Source: Saccharum officinarum (Eukaryota; Streptophyta; Magnoliopsida; Poales; Poaceae). Taken from it: 64,000 nucleotides of DNA. The DNA lies in contig CM036158.1 of assembly GCA_020631735.1 (NCBI GenBank), positions 82,843,914 to 82,907,913 on the forward strand. The letters are read 5' to 3'. The first letter of the stretch is position 1; the number at the start of each line of letters is the position of its first letter. The notes below the pieces were generated by a model. The model worked only from the letters and a program-made list of their open reading frames with translations, made no database searches and was not told the origin of the DNA. Below, piece after piece: positions 44,200-55,421 of the stretch. A program made the position numbers and the translations under genes.

Positions 44200-46125
44200 T
44201 GAAAGCCCTAATTTAGTTTTGGATAATTGATGAAACCTAGCACTAACATTTGTCATGAGTGGTGATATGAGCTAGATTGGTGTAATCCAAGTGATGGAGC
44301 ATGATGAGGTCCATGGAGTTGAAGATGGACATGAAATGTTGATGAACAAGTGCTCAACATGGAAAAGAAGAAAGAGAAAAACAAAAATAAGGTTGATCAA
44401 GACAAATGTATCAAATAGGTTTTTACTTTTCACTCAAGATACCATAGAGGGTGTGAGTGATTTAGGATCGATAGCCTTACTATAAAGAGAGGAAATCTTT
44501 GGCTAAACGGTTTATCGGGTGTCACTAGGTGACATGATTCTTGCATATGCATTTAGGAAACTAGTGTGCTAACTTTGACCCTTGTAAAATACTTTAAAAA
44601 ATGCTAACACACGTGCACACAAGTTCTACACTTTGTGGTTAGCAAGTTGGAAGCAATGGTGAAGTAGTTGCGAAGTTAGAAAAAGAGAAGGAGGAGTTGC
44701 AGGGGCGTCGAACCCTGCCTGGCCGAGTCCGACAGTCTGCCCTAGCTCTTGGGCGTGCGCGGAGGCGTCAAACCGAGGCGCACAGTCGCGTCAGACGATA
44801 CGCGTGCACTGTTCACCCACTAGGTTTTTGGCGCGCGTGCAAGCCATTTGACGGAGGAACGCCACATGGAGGCGTCCGACCGGTGCTGGGTCCAACGGTG
44901 GGCGTCGGACTGCGGTCTGACTGGTTTTACCCTCTATGGAGCTTGCTAGACTGCGTCAGACCCTCCCTGTGTGGAGTCCGATGGTGAGTCCGACGGTTGT
45001 GTCTGACGATGGTGTTCAGCACGTGTCAGTGACCGTTTGTGCGGCAACAGTCATTTCTTTTGAATGCAGTTACGTGGTAGCTCATGAGTGGCTGGGACAA
45101 GCGTCAAACTCATGCATCAGATGGTCCGACGACCCGCGTTTCTAGATCCGACGGTCCTTCCCGTGGACTAACGGCTCTTTCAGTTTGAGGGGGTCTATAA
45201 ATAGACTTTGGTCGGCTCGAAGGCATCCCTCTTGGACATTTGACATTCTTAACATCCTTGTGAGCTGAGCAAACTCCCTCCCACTCATCTCTCTTGCTTG
45301 ATTGTGAATCCAAAGTGAGATTGAGTGATTCCAAGTGCATTTGCTTGAGTGATTGCATCTAGTGGCACTTAGGGATCGTTGTGGCTGCGGATTTCTCATT
45401 ACTTTTGGTGGTTACCGCCATCTAGATAGCTTGGAGCAGCGGTGGAGGCCCGGCGCATGTTGGTGATTGTTCATGGGTGGCTCCAGTGATCTTGTGAGGG
45501 GTCTTGCACCTTCCCCTGCGAAGCGCCGCAAGGTAGCTCTAGTAAATTGCTCATGTCATTGAGTTACCTCACTTGTGGGTAGGTTCTTGCGGTATCCAAT
45601 TGTGTGGACGAGGTTCGTGCAACACCTCTTAGCTGCCGAACCACCAAGTGTTGGTCGACACAACGGGGACTAGCGTGCCGGCAAGCACATAAACATCGGG
45701 AGAAAAATTGTTTGTCTCTTGCCATTGGTATTCACCCAGTGATTGAATTGGTATTCATATTTTGATTGGTTCACTCCTCTACGCAGCGGTATAACTATCT
45801 TGCTCACTCCATTAATTTTCTGCAAACTAGTTGTATCAAGCTTTTTAGTGTAGCTAGTTTTAAGAGCTTGCTTTGTAGTTTAAGTTCATCTAGTGGAGCT
45901 CTTTAGTGTACCAAGTTTGAGAGCTCTTAGTAAATAGTGACATAGCCATTTGTGTGCCCAGTGATTATAGCAACTAGCATTGTTGGATAGGTGGCTTGCA
46001 ACCCTTATAGAGCTAGAGCAAAATTGCATTATGCCATTTAGTGTACTAACCACTTGCCCTAGTGTGTTTGTAGAAAATTTTTATAGGCTATTCACTCCTC
46101 CTCTAACCATTTAGGACCTTTTACC
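44200..46125 (+). mobile_element. Element D 3' LTR
   Basis: It starts tgaaagccctaatttagttt directly after the PPT. It ends near 46120-46126, where the family's ggctattcacc...ggaccttaca ending is still visible as ggctattcactcctcctc followed by ggaccttttacc. Its promoter has TATAAATA at 45196-45203. Confidence 0.75.
44705..45203 (+). promoter_or_regulatory. Element D LTR promoter: GTCCGACG-type repeat array plus TATA box
   Basis: From 44705 to 45165 there are many units of the gtccgacgg / cgtcggac / gtcagacg kind, GC-rich against AT-rich flanks, ending about 30 bp before TATAAATA at 45196-45203. Position is the same as the arrays of A, B and E, but the repeat core is different. Confidence 0.6.
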
Positions 46126-46468
46126 TTAGCACCTGTTGCTAGAAAAACTAGCTCCTTGATTATCTAGCGCGCTTCTTTCCTCAGTCGTTGGACCATTATG
46201 TGTACTAAGTCCTTTTTGCTCTATTTTATCACATGTCTTTTACGTCACTTCTCTTCTTGCATACATAGGATATATTATAGAATGTCTAACATGTTTTTAA
46301 CATGATGTTAGTCCTAGACTTTGTTATCATTTCAATCATCAAATCTTAAAGATATAATTATGGACACATGATCCTTACAACGTCGTGTATGATTTGTTGT
46401 CGATATTATTAGAATGGTTCCCCGATGGCTGATGTCCAAACATTGACTCCACCCCTGCTTGTTTGCTA
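46126..46468. other. Intergenic, nothing recognised
   Basis: AT-rich, no coding signal and no clear repeat termini. Confidence 0.55.
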
Positions 46469-46585
46469 CTCCCTCCATTCCAAGTTATAAGACATTTTGA
46501 CTTAGATACACACTATGTCTAGATATATAATAAAAACAATGTATCTAGAAAAGCCAAAACATCTTATAATTTGGAATTGAGGGAG
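46469..46585. mobile_element. Stowaway MITE
   Basis: The left end ctccctccattccaagttat and right end ataatttggaattgagggag are inverted copies, with TA on both sides (46467-46468 and 46586-46587). The inner ctagatatat and atgtatctagaaaagcc segments match the element at 180-329. Confidence 0.85.
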
Positions 46586-46587
46586 TA

Positions 46588-47175
46588 CAATTGATCGAGC
46601 ACTATCACATGTGCGAAGTGACACTTAAACCATGAAAAATGTGCACTTTGAAACCACAAAAGATAAATATAGGTACAAAATGCTAAATATAGTTCCTAAT
46701 TTATCTGATGGTATCATCTGGATTCTTAAATTATTAATTTGTAATTTTGTCCCTTAACTTGGTAAGTGGTTTAGCCAAGGTCCAAAGCCTTTCTAATATG
46801 TGCCAATCTAGTTACTTGTCGGTCAAATTTTATCACCTCACCATTTCAACATCCTTCAAACCCCATATACCTTTCAAGGAAAAAGAGAAATTCTATTGGG
46901 ACCAAACTATCCCCGTCTAACATCTTTCTTGTTCCTCTCTCTATTTCACGCCTCATCATTAACGGTCTTGGTATCCATGTCATATACCTTTCAATGAAAA
47001 AGAGAAATTGTATTGGGACCAAACTATCTCATCTAACATCTTTCTCGTTCCTCTCTCTATTTCACGCCTCATCATTAACATGCCTTAGTAGCGATGTTAG
47101 CAATAACATGTCTTACTATCCATGTTAGCAGCAGAAGGGTACGTCATAGGTGTTGAACTCACATGAATCAATCAG
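46588..47175. repeat. Intergenic with a 117-bp tandem duplication (46864-47095)
   Basis: The phrase catatacctttcaa[g/t]gaaaaag starts at 46864 and again at 46981. The following ccaaactat, ctaacatctttct and cacgcctcatcattaac text is also repeated in order. The two units differ by several substitutions and a 1-bp indel. Nothing coding. Confidence 0.7.
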
Positions 47176-47178
47176 TAA

Positions 47179-48553
47179 GGGGTCATTTGGTTGCAAACCT
47201 AAAAATCTTGCCTGGTCTAGGCATCAATCCCAAGTAAGCTAGAGCTCCCAGTTGAGGGTCAAAATGGCAATGGGTAAATCCCCATCGGGTATGGACTCCC
47301 CAGACCCATCCCCGTGACAACAATATGACACCACGGGTATCCCCATATACGGTCACGGGTGGGGGAATTTCCCCAGACCCATACCCGGCCGGGTAAATTA
47401 GACCCGACGGGTCACCCATACCCGCCAAACATCAGCAATTCACAAGCACAGAAGCACCAGTCATGTAGTAGCAATTCACAAGCATCAGTCACATAGCCAC
47501 CTCACCATACCTGGCAAATAGTAACATAATAATTTCTACTGCAACCACTAGTCACGTAGCACCATAATAGTTCATGATCCATACACATTACGTAGTAGAG
47601 AGTAGTATTTTGCTAGCACCTAGCAGTAGTCGCTAGCACTTAAGAGTTAAGACATTACAATTTGCAAGTTCTAGAAGACCGATAATACATCACAGAAGTC
47701 ATTCGGTCATACATAGCCAAAAGGGGTACATAAATAAATCTCCAAGTTCATAGCAGTCTAACATATATAGCCAAAAGCCCAAAAGTGATGATTTGCTTCA
47801 CTTAGAGGTGGAGGTAGCTTGCTTTGCTCAAAGTTCAAGTTCCTGTATGGCAGGTAGTACAACAACAATTTACAATGTCAGTACGTATTTAAAATAACAG
47901 AATAAGAGCACAATTGCATTACACTAGTTTAATTTGAATATGTGCACTAACCTGGAGGCGAGCTGCTGGTTAGTCAGGAGCGATGCGAAGCTGCAAAAGT
48001 GCAAAGAGAAAGCGTATAAAAAGGAAAGGTCCAAAAGCAAGATTGTCACTATCCGTCGTTGGAGCTGCCGTGCACGTGCTCAGTCGCTGGCATTGCGTCC
48101 AGCAGATGCGGCGTATTTTAGTGCTGGCGAATCGGCGATGGCGAGGTGTGCGTGGGGACCGAGTGCAACGTATTTTAGTGCTGGGAGATGAGTGTGGCGG
48201 CTGGCTGCTGGTGGTGGCTGGCGTGGGAAGTGGGATTTGGATGGGGAGGGGCGGGGAGGCCGGGGACTAGGGAGCGTTAAATACTTAGGTTTTCAGTGTA
48301 TGGGCTGCCGGTGGACTGGTGCCCGGTGGGCTTCTTTAGTTTTGGGTCGGGTATTTTTCACCCATGGGTAAACGGGTATGGGGACTGCTAGAACGTCCCC
48401 ATACCCACGTACCCAATGGGTGAAGGGTTTGCTCCGTTTATGGACCCATAGATACTGGTTTTATTCCAGGTTGGTACCCTAATGGAGTAAATATCCGTCG
48501 GGTCACGGGTCCCCATTGACATTTTGAGTTGAGGGCTCAATTCAAACAAGCCC
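47179..48553. mobile_element. Tourist-like MITE split by a hAT element
   Basis: The left end ggggtcatttggttgcaaac and right end ttcaaacaagccc form degraded inverted ends, flanked by TAA on both sides (47176-47178 and 48554-48556), as expected of PIF/Harbinger. Without the inner insertion it would be about 98 bp. Confidence 0.55.
47259..48527. mobile_element. Non-autonomous hAT-type element, 1,269 bp, with 8-bp target duplication
   Basis: The terminal inverted repeats tcaaaatggcaatggg (left) and tcaaaatgtcaatggg (right, reverse complement) match at 15 of 16 positions. The 8-bp direct repeat gttgaggg flanks it at 47251-47258 and 48528-48535. Sub-terminal regions are full of cgggta/tacccg words in both orientations (47280-47430 and 48340-48500), which is usual for this hAT group. 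The interior has no transposase; short GC-rich ORFs near 47934-48270 look accidental. Confidence 0.8.
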
Positions 48554-48580
48554 TAAGATTTTTCTGTTAAGAACCAATTA

Positions 48581-48832
48581 CTCCCTCAATCTTGAAATAT
48601 AAGGATCAAAAGTTAACCTAAGTTCAATTATTCTAATTTTAGCTAAGTTTATAAATTTATAAAGAATATTAATATCTACAACATCAAAGTGGCAAATTAT
48701 AAAAATTATGTTTCACAAATCTAATGATGCTAATTCGATGCATTAAATATTATTGTTCTTTTTTATGAAGTTGGTCAAACTTAGAACTTTTCAAGTCAAG
48801 ACAATTCAAAATCCTTATATTTTAGGATGTAG
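48581..48832. mobile_element. Long, degraded Stowaway-like MITE
   Basis: The left end ctccctcaatcttgaaatat then aagg pairs with the right end ccttatattttaggatg. The sub-terminal parts agttaacctaagttcaat and gttggtcaaacttagaact also pair. Boundaries at the right are uncertain by a few bases. Confidence 0.55.
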
Positions 48833-49305
48833 TAAGTTAAGAGATATAAAAGTGGACATTAATAACTTAGAGACCTCAATGACATGCGATGCAAGTTTTG
48901 GGACTCTAGTGTATTTTACTCTAAGATAGGAGTAGAATGCAGTACTACTTTGACAAGAATCAGATTTGATCAGTACAGACAAGCACATCGCAGTTTCACA
49001 AACAAAACAGAGACATCCCACTGGTAAAAATGAAAAATGTTATCTCTGCATACTAACTCTCACTCTCAATCATCACCAACACAAAAGCATCATCGTTACT
49101 GTTGTGTGAAAACTACAGCTCGTCACGTACATCTGTGGCAGTCAATTTGACGCACCCTTCCTGGTAGCCGCATGAATATACCCCTCAATTCATAATGCCA
49201 GAGAAAGCTGGAAATCTCCACTCGTAACCCTCCATAGGTTCTCCTTTTTGTGGTTGAGGGAAGAAAAAACTCCTTGTTAACTATACATCGGGGAGAGAAT
49301 CATGG
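48833..49305. other. Intergenic and 3' flank (probable 3' UTR) of the CBL gene
   Basis: No other gene is visible. The part from about 49000 to 49305 is the likely 3' UTR of the minus-strand CBL gene; a polyadenylation site could not be fixed. Confidence 0.5.
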
Positions 49306-51960
49306 TCATGTGACGAGATCATCGACTTCGGAGTTAAACACAAAGCTGGGGAATGTTGTTGTTATGTCCCTGAATTATTGACCAAGGAAAATCGTTAGCA
49401 GGTAGTTTTGTTGCTTCAAATCAAAGTTCATGCAAAGCACAAAGCAGAATTTTATGTGGGCCAGTACTGGTTCGGATAAATGTAACACACTACGATAGTA
49501 ACATTGAATCCCTAAACAACTGATTCAAGAGGCAGCAGCACATAGAAAGTAGATAAGTTTTTTGTAAGTTTCATATTTCAGCCTTCAGGTGACAGAAAAA
49601 ATAACTGCAGATCAAGTAACCATTCTGAACTCCTGGCAAATAAATTGTGTAAGTAGCAGTGATCCTCTCAGTTATCTTAGATATTTCATTTTTGCTGGCA
49701 GAGGCATCAGTTAGGATTTAGATACATCATTCACTTATTTAGGTATGATGAGATAAAGGATATATATGCTTCTGAATTCTATTTTCTACCATTTTTGCTG
49801 TAGTCTCCATAAAATGATTCTAAATTTCTATTTTGTACATTCTTACTTGAGGTATGGCAGAGTCATTATCTTCATCAAGGAAGGATTTCTTGTAACAAAA
49901 TTCTCCCACTCCGTTCTATCTATTTTCCCATCCTGATTTGCATCAGCATCCGAAAATGTCTGTTATCACCACATAACTTGCTGTAAGTCTTAATTCCAGT
50001 ATAGGTCACAGGAACAATTTATACTCAAGTAACCATTTGATTTTTGATGAAATGTTTAAAAGAACCTTATCCAGGATTGTCTCAATGATCTCATCAGATA
50101 GCCTCATTTCTGATTCTCCTAGGAGAGCAATTAACATCTGCTTAACCTGCACCAGGAGGATTACACAAGTTTTAGCTAGCCGATAAAGGACACAAAGCTT
50201 TCCTTAGTTCAGCAGTAAATGAACGTGAATCATTTTTCCTTAGTTCATCAGTAAATAATCGTCTATGCCACTGGCCAATCAACCAAACATCAACAAAAAT
50301 CTTCTTTATAGCTATTTTACTAGTTTTCCTGAAGAAACTAAAATTCAGAAAATATATGCATAAGGGTCCAGAAAATTACCTCCTTCCGTTCAATAAACCC
50401 TGTGCCATCCATATCGTATAGCTTGAACGAGACTGTCAGGTAGTTCGAACTTTTTAGAAAGATATGAGATAAAACAAATCATAATGAAATGAAATGAAAA
50501 GATAAGAACCTACAATCAATTTTTTCTTCCATTGGGATATTTGGATGAAACACATTTAGAGCTCGGACAAAGTCACCAAAATCAATGACACCCCTTTTCT
50601 TGACATCAAAAAGGTCAAATATCTGCGAGGCCAGTTTCATGTAAATTTAACTGATGGCAATAGCGCTTAAAGCACAATACAATAGTAATGAAATTCAAAT
50701 GAGTATAGTTGTCAAGCAGATGCATACCCGATTAGCGAAAAGATTTTCTTTCCTCTGATTCTTAAATAATGCTAGCTGGAATTCTTCCTGTGCAATATAA
50801 AATGATGGCAAAGATTAATCACTCTTAGGTTTTTATGCCCACAAAAATTTAGTTCTCAATGGCATAAAGTGATAATTCCGGATCACTTAGCACGACAGTT
50901 CAAAAACTTTATATAACATGATGTTTGAAATAAATATGGAACCGAAATACACTTCCTCTAGTTATGCAGTTCAAATTTAGCTTATCCAAAATATGAATGG
51001 CACAGGGTATAATAGCTTATTTTCGAACAGGTATTTCGTTGTTGTACGCCCATAACCTGAGATGGCACCTCACTCCAATCTAGGCACCTCACTCCAATCT
51101 AGGCAGATAACTTATGAGTATGTTTCGACTATTGCTTCTTTGATTGAAAAAAAAAATGCAGTAGAAGTGTGAGATCATTTCATATACAGAGTAGAGCACT
51201 TCATGTATCATTGGGTTGTCTTGTAAAGAAGGAACATTTGGCAAGGAACAACCATGAAAAGAACGAAAACAAACATTTGAACGCAAATCTTGGTGCCTAC
51301 AAGCTGCTACAACTATGAAAAAGTACATAAAATTGCATTGCCACATAATTTCTGCAGCTGAAGAGACTAAAAATACAAAACGTAGGATTACAAGTTTCAC
51401 TTTCCAGTCTTACAATCAGCAAAGAGCTAACTAGAACATGGCTAGTGAGCATATTTGATGTTCATACCCAAAACTGACAATATGATAAGGAATACAGAGA
51501 TGACCAACAGAATATACCTTGTTGATCAGGCCATCATCAATCACCGAACCACTTATGCTCTTGAACAGCTCGAATAGAGCCTCAACCTCGCTAACGCTGA
51601 CTACATAAGCAAAACAAAAGCACGTACTTAGCAAGATCTAGTGAGGGCAATTTAGAAATTACAGAAAACGCAAGGATCATGCAGCACGCATCCAGTGCTC
51701 GTACACAGATATCTAAGATATCCTAGTACACGACACCGATATGTGGACGAAACATTTGGCATCTCCAATCCCATTCCAACCACGGCAATCACTGTTTTGA
51801 AAACTAAATAAGAAAAAAAAAACTCGAACTCACGCGAGTAGCTCGTACGCGTTGGGCAAGGGATGGGATCGGCGAACTCACAGGCGGTCTGGGAGGCGAG
51901 GTGCACGGGGTCCTCGTAGCCAGGGTGCTGCCGCTTCGCCGTGGAATGGAAGCACCCCAT
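49306..51960 (-). CDS. CBL1: Calcineurin B-like Ca2+ sensor, CBL1 type, 8 exons, intact
   Basis: Minus-strand coding exons: 51960-51882, 51600-51518, 50787-50728, 50622-50514, 50432-50380, 50146-50066, 49959-49847 and 49369-49306. They total 642 nt, 213 residues plus TGA. All seven introns are GT-AG and phases agree throughout. The protein starts [10 protein letters not shown], with the Gly-2 N-myristoylation and Cys-3 palmitoylation signal of plasma-membrane CBLs. EF-hand 1 is the long atypical loop near residues 43-56; loops 2, 3 and 4 span about 80-91 ([12 protein letters not shown]), 117-128 ([12 protein letters not shown]) and 161-172 ([12 protein letters not shown]). The C-terminal TFPSFVF carries the Ser (residue 201) that CIPK kinases phosphorylate in this family. 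CBL1-type proteins bind Ca2+ and recruit CIPK kinases to the membrane, for example to control K+ channels. Length equals the usual 213. Most exons are too short for ORF scans; CBL1 versus a close paralogue is less certain. Confidence 0.95.
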
Positions 51961-52830
51961 CGCCGCGGCGGGGCGTTTCTAGAGCTGACCCAAGCACTGA
52001 AACCAGCCAATCTGCTAGCCCCGCCGCCCGCGCTCCCGCCTAGAAATGGCCCCGCAGCTGTCCTCGCCGCGGAGCCGCGGCCGCAGAGGAGGCGAGGGAG
52101 TGAGGGGCACGAGGGCGGCGGGGGCGGGTGGATCTGGGCCGTCGAGGCGGGGTCCGATGAGGGAAACTGGGGTTTCGGCTGCAGCCTGTGGGTTCTTCTG
52201 GCGAGGCGAGGCCGCCGTCCGGGCGGGAGGGGGAAAAGGAGGCGATGCGACGCGACGCGACGCGACGCGGCGGCGATTGGTTGGTCGAGGCGGGGTGCGG
52301 AACGGACCAGGAGCCGGGGTCGTCGAGCCGACCACGCGTCGGAGCGAGGGCGAACCGACCCAGCCAGGCGGGGAGCTGAGCGGAGCCCCTGGCCCCGGGA
52401 GGCAGGGGGCGCGGCCGCCCTTCCCCCGTTCGGCCTTGGGGTTGGGGTCGGGTTCGGGTCAGTCTCCGCCACGCCGGCGCATGTGCGCGTCCCCTTCGAC
52501 GCTTCTTCTACTGGAAAAGGGCCAAAACGTGCGGCGAAAAAGGGAGCCGAGACGAAGCCGCACGACGGCACAAGTGATTCGGCACGCGACAGCGCACCGT
52601 GCGGCTATTCCCAGCCTCGCGCGTCGCTCGCCATGCCTAACGGCACCACGGCAGGGTGGTGGCGCACGCACCAACCTGGAAGATTGTTACAGTCGCGGAG
52701 TCAACTGCCGCAGGCCCGCAGCCGGCCGACGGCGACGACGTCTCAGATTCTGGTCGATTATTCTGATTACCTCGATCTCCGGAGACGGAATTCGCGAGAC
52801 CATGCGTTTTTTACCGACATAATCTGAAAC
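51961..52830 (-). promoter_or_regulatory. CpG-rich upstream region of the CBL gene
   Basis: The 870 bp upstream of the CBL ATG are strongly CpG-rich (for example gacgcgacgcgacgcgacgc at 52249-52268, a short CG-rich tandem repeat). This is typical for a broadly expressed grass gene's 5' UTR and core promoter. ORFs of up to 308 codons run through it on both strands; they are low-complexity Arg/Ala/Pro and not supported as genes. No clear TATA box was found. Confidence 0.5.
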
Positions 52831-52886
52831 AAGCTGAGTCTAATTGTTAGCTTATGAATTAGAACAGGTATGATCAAGATATCTAC

Positions 52887-53435
52887 TGTTTGGATCCATC
52901 CAATTAATTATTAGAGGTTAGTTGTGAGAAATCAGCTAATAGCTAACCGTCAGTCTGGTAGCAGGTAACACATTACCTGATATTTTAGCTGAGAATCCAA
53001 ATAGGTTCTTAGCTTACTTAGGCCCCGTTCGTTTCATGGGGAATGACCTCCGAGAACGATTCCCGCCGGATTTGTTACTAAAATTTGTATAAGCTTTTCA
53101 TAGCTGGAACAGTTCCTTGACAAGATTCGCTCTAACCGAACGGAGCCTTAGCTGTTAGTAGGTAAGGCATTACATGACATTTTAGCGAGTAGTAGTTAAC
53201 TAAGTCGTAAGGATCCAAATATGCTCACAATTGTTTAGACTATTAGCTAGACATATTCATATTCAAAGGAGCAGCCAATTATTAGCTCTACGGTTCAAAT
53301 ATGATCATAGCTTGTATGAACCCGTTAATATTTTTTATTGACTAAATAGTTCGTTTTAAATTGGTAGTTGGGCTATTAGTTATGGTGTTTGAATCTACTA
53401 AAAATAATTTTAGTAGCTAACTATTAGCTCAGAGA
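52887..53435. mobile_element. MITE of the ctgtttggatcc...tagcta family, with nested Tourist element
   Basis: The left portion (tgtttggatccatccaatta, agctaatagctaac) and right portion (tagtagctaactattagctc) are inverted relatives rich in TAGCTA words, as in a common grass MITE. A 127-bp element is inserted within it. Boundaries are approximate. Confidence 0.45.
53021..53147. mobile_element. Tourist-like MITE with TTA target duplication
   Basis: The element starts ggccccgttcgtttcatggg and ends ctctaaccgaacggagcc; the termini are inverted copies. TTA flanks both sides (53018-53020 and 53148-53150), which is the PIF/Harbinger signature. Confidence 0.7.
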
Positions 53436-54090
53436 ATCAACGACATCTTAGTATGTCTTCCTTCGGAGGAATCTGGTTGTTCTAATTTATTCTGTTCTGA
53501 CTTATTTTGGTCAGAATTTGATTCTGACTTCGCATGGACTTGTGTTATGGTTTGTTAGCAACATTGTCGGTGTCACTACCGTTGGGTCGAATGATCCTGC
53601 TCTTCGTGCTATCCCGTTGGGCGGTGCGGCGCTATCTGGTTTTTGTCCTAGAGTTATATAAGATCAAGAATTTTATCCTATATATAAGATCAAGATCAGG
53701 GCTGAGTAGATTATAGATTATTATACTACAATCATTGCCCTTGCACGTGATTGTGATTGGTTGGAGATTAACGCAATCTGGCGTTTGATTTTATCTCAAG
53801 TTGTGTGCTTTCTTCACCATGTTGTCATCTCCCACGCTTCTCATGAAGCGAAGCTAACTACCAGATCAAATCAAAAGCATTATTACCTGTACAAAATTAG
53901 GATTTAGGAACGCCATTTTTTAGATAAGAATGCTATGGGAAAGGTGAATATTTTCCGCAACTAGATTGACATGTTATGTAAAAGGTGGAATTATTTGTAT
54001 TAACGAGAAGATCGATCACACCTAAAGGGCCAGCATGCCCAGATCGTGTGAGGGTCATACGAGTCACTCGAAGATCGAAAATGTAGTGAG
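53436..54090. other. Intergenic, no feature assigned
   Basis: A short ORF (53534-53716, MDLCYGLLATLSVSLPLGRM...) shows no family signal. A local duplication around tatataagatcaaga (53655-53700) is present. Nothing else was found. Confidence 0.5.
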
Positions 54091-54850
54091 GCATAGAAAA
54101 TCGGTCAGGTCAGACTTGGCAAAAAATCTGGAAATGCCGCTTGGGAAGGAGCTGGTCGTCCTCATTTTTTCTGTCTTCTATGAAAGAATGTAGCTCGCTC
54201 TTTCCACCTGGGGCCCCCTCTGGGAACTGTTTGAGTTTTAGCATTGATTCCATTTCCTTTTGATCGTATTACGCTTCACTCGCTGCAAAATATTTCACTT
54301 TCTGTGTTCGCTCATACGTGTTTACACTCCTTGCTTCTCTTTCCATCGGGCGATTGTTTGTATTCAACAGGATTGGATTCCGAACCAAGAAAGACAGGCA
54401 ACTTTCACTTGAAAGAAAGGAGCTTCAGAACTATTATATTCAACCGAGTAAAAATATGGCAAGAAGGGGCTATCTTTGTGAAGGGACCAGCACCAGAAAG
54501 TAGATCATATGGCCTTTCTTTTGCCAAAAAATAAAGTAAAAGCCCCGTCCAAGAAATGCAACAAAGCAAGTCGTCTTTGGTTTGGAGCGAAATTCCCGGA
54601 GGCGCAACGAAGGTTGCTCTCAGCCAACGAGGCCACCTAGAACATCCATAAACTCCATTGAGAAGCTTGTAGAACAGTTTATACCGGGTTGGAAAAGCTA
54701 AGATTTGGAAATATAAAATAGTAGATTGCTTTGTTTTTTGATTGATTGGATACCTTAATGGACTGTCATCTCTCATATATAGAGGGGATAGGGATGGTCT
54801 TATCTTATGGGGGGGAGGGGGGGCGAGATCCCTTGCAAATTTGCGCAAAA
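54091..54850. other. Unassigned block with organelle-like composition (possible mitochondrial insert)
   Basis: Base use here (phrases such as ggaaatgccgcttgggaagg, gaatgtagctcgctctttcc, cttcagaactattatattca) reads like plant mitochondrial intergenic DNA and unlike the neighbours. A 96-codon frame at 54244-54534 is not recognised. The block ends near a gggggggaggggggg run at 54810. This is an impression from style only. Confidence 0.3.
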
Positions 54851-55314
54851 TGAATCCAACTCGATCTTGATAGCAAAAATTGCCCTAAACCAATTTGCGC
54901 AATACCAGAAACCGACTTCCTAAAGCGCAATTTCACCATCTGTACTTCAAATTTTGCTTTATACATATGGTTTTGGGTCACCTCGATGAGAGGAATCCAA
55001 TGATAAAAGTGTAATTTATATTTTGAGAAAGTCATAAAATCGTCTTAGGCTGATTGGAAACTAGTCTAGACTGGTTTTTGCATGAATTTGTTTAAGTTGG
55101 CTAGTTTTTCTTGTGCGAACATGTACTCTCTCCTTTTTCTGGTAAAGTCTGCGTACTTAAAACACTTTTCTAGGATAATTTAACGTAAGGGCGATGATCA
55201 ACTACATTCATGGACCATATTTTGTTCCATGATCATATCAATTCGGATGAAATGTGATTCTTGCAATATAACAACAATGAGTGATTCAAGCATATAATTC
55301 CTCTTTTGAACACT
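54851..55314. other. Intergenic, nothing recognised
   Basis: AT-rich, with no coding signal. Confidence 0.55.
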
Positions 55315-55414
55315 CTGTTCGCTTATACAGAAATTTAGCTTATGTTGATGCTTATGCTGATTTGTTATGAGAGAAAAACATTGTTCATCGGCTGAAAAGT
55401 AGTTCAAGCAAACA
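55315..55414. mobile_element. Degraded MITE of the ctgttcgctta family
   Basis: The left end ctgttcgcttatacagaaat and the reverse complement of the right end (tgtttgcttgaactactttt) are inverted copies. The centre (gatttgttatgagagaaaaa) matches the nested MITE at 2220-2348 in reverse. Element E inserted just 7 bp to its right. Confidence 0.6.
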
Positions 55415-55421
55415 TGGTGAT

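Larger units (their letters stand above)
40110..46125 (+). mobile_element. Element D: 3' half of a Copia (Sirevirus-type) element
   Basis: It starts abruptly in the gag-pre-integrase region, right at B's LTR boundary, and runs through integrase, RT, RNase H, 3' UTR, PPT and a 3' LTR. It lacks gag, protease, PBS and 5' LTR. Its orientation is opposite to A, and its LTR differs from that of A/E in the promoter repeat. Coding parts are heavily damaged. Confidence 0.8.

Noticed and set aside
47934..48270. Two overlapping plus-strand ORFs inside the hAT element
   Set aside because: No transposase motifs; composition reflects local GC-rich sequence only.
51901..52827. 308-codon plus-strand ORF antisense to the CBL first exon and leader
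   Set aside because: GC-rich sequence opens several frames here on both strands; the reading is low-complexity and shows no domain. The conserved CBL exon is on the other strand.
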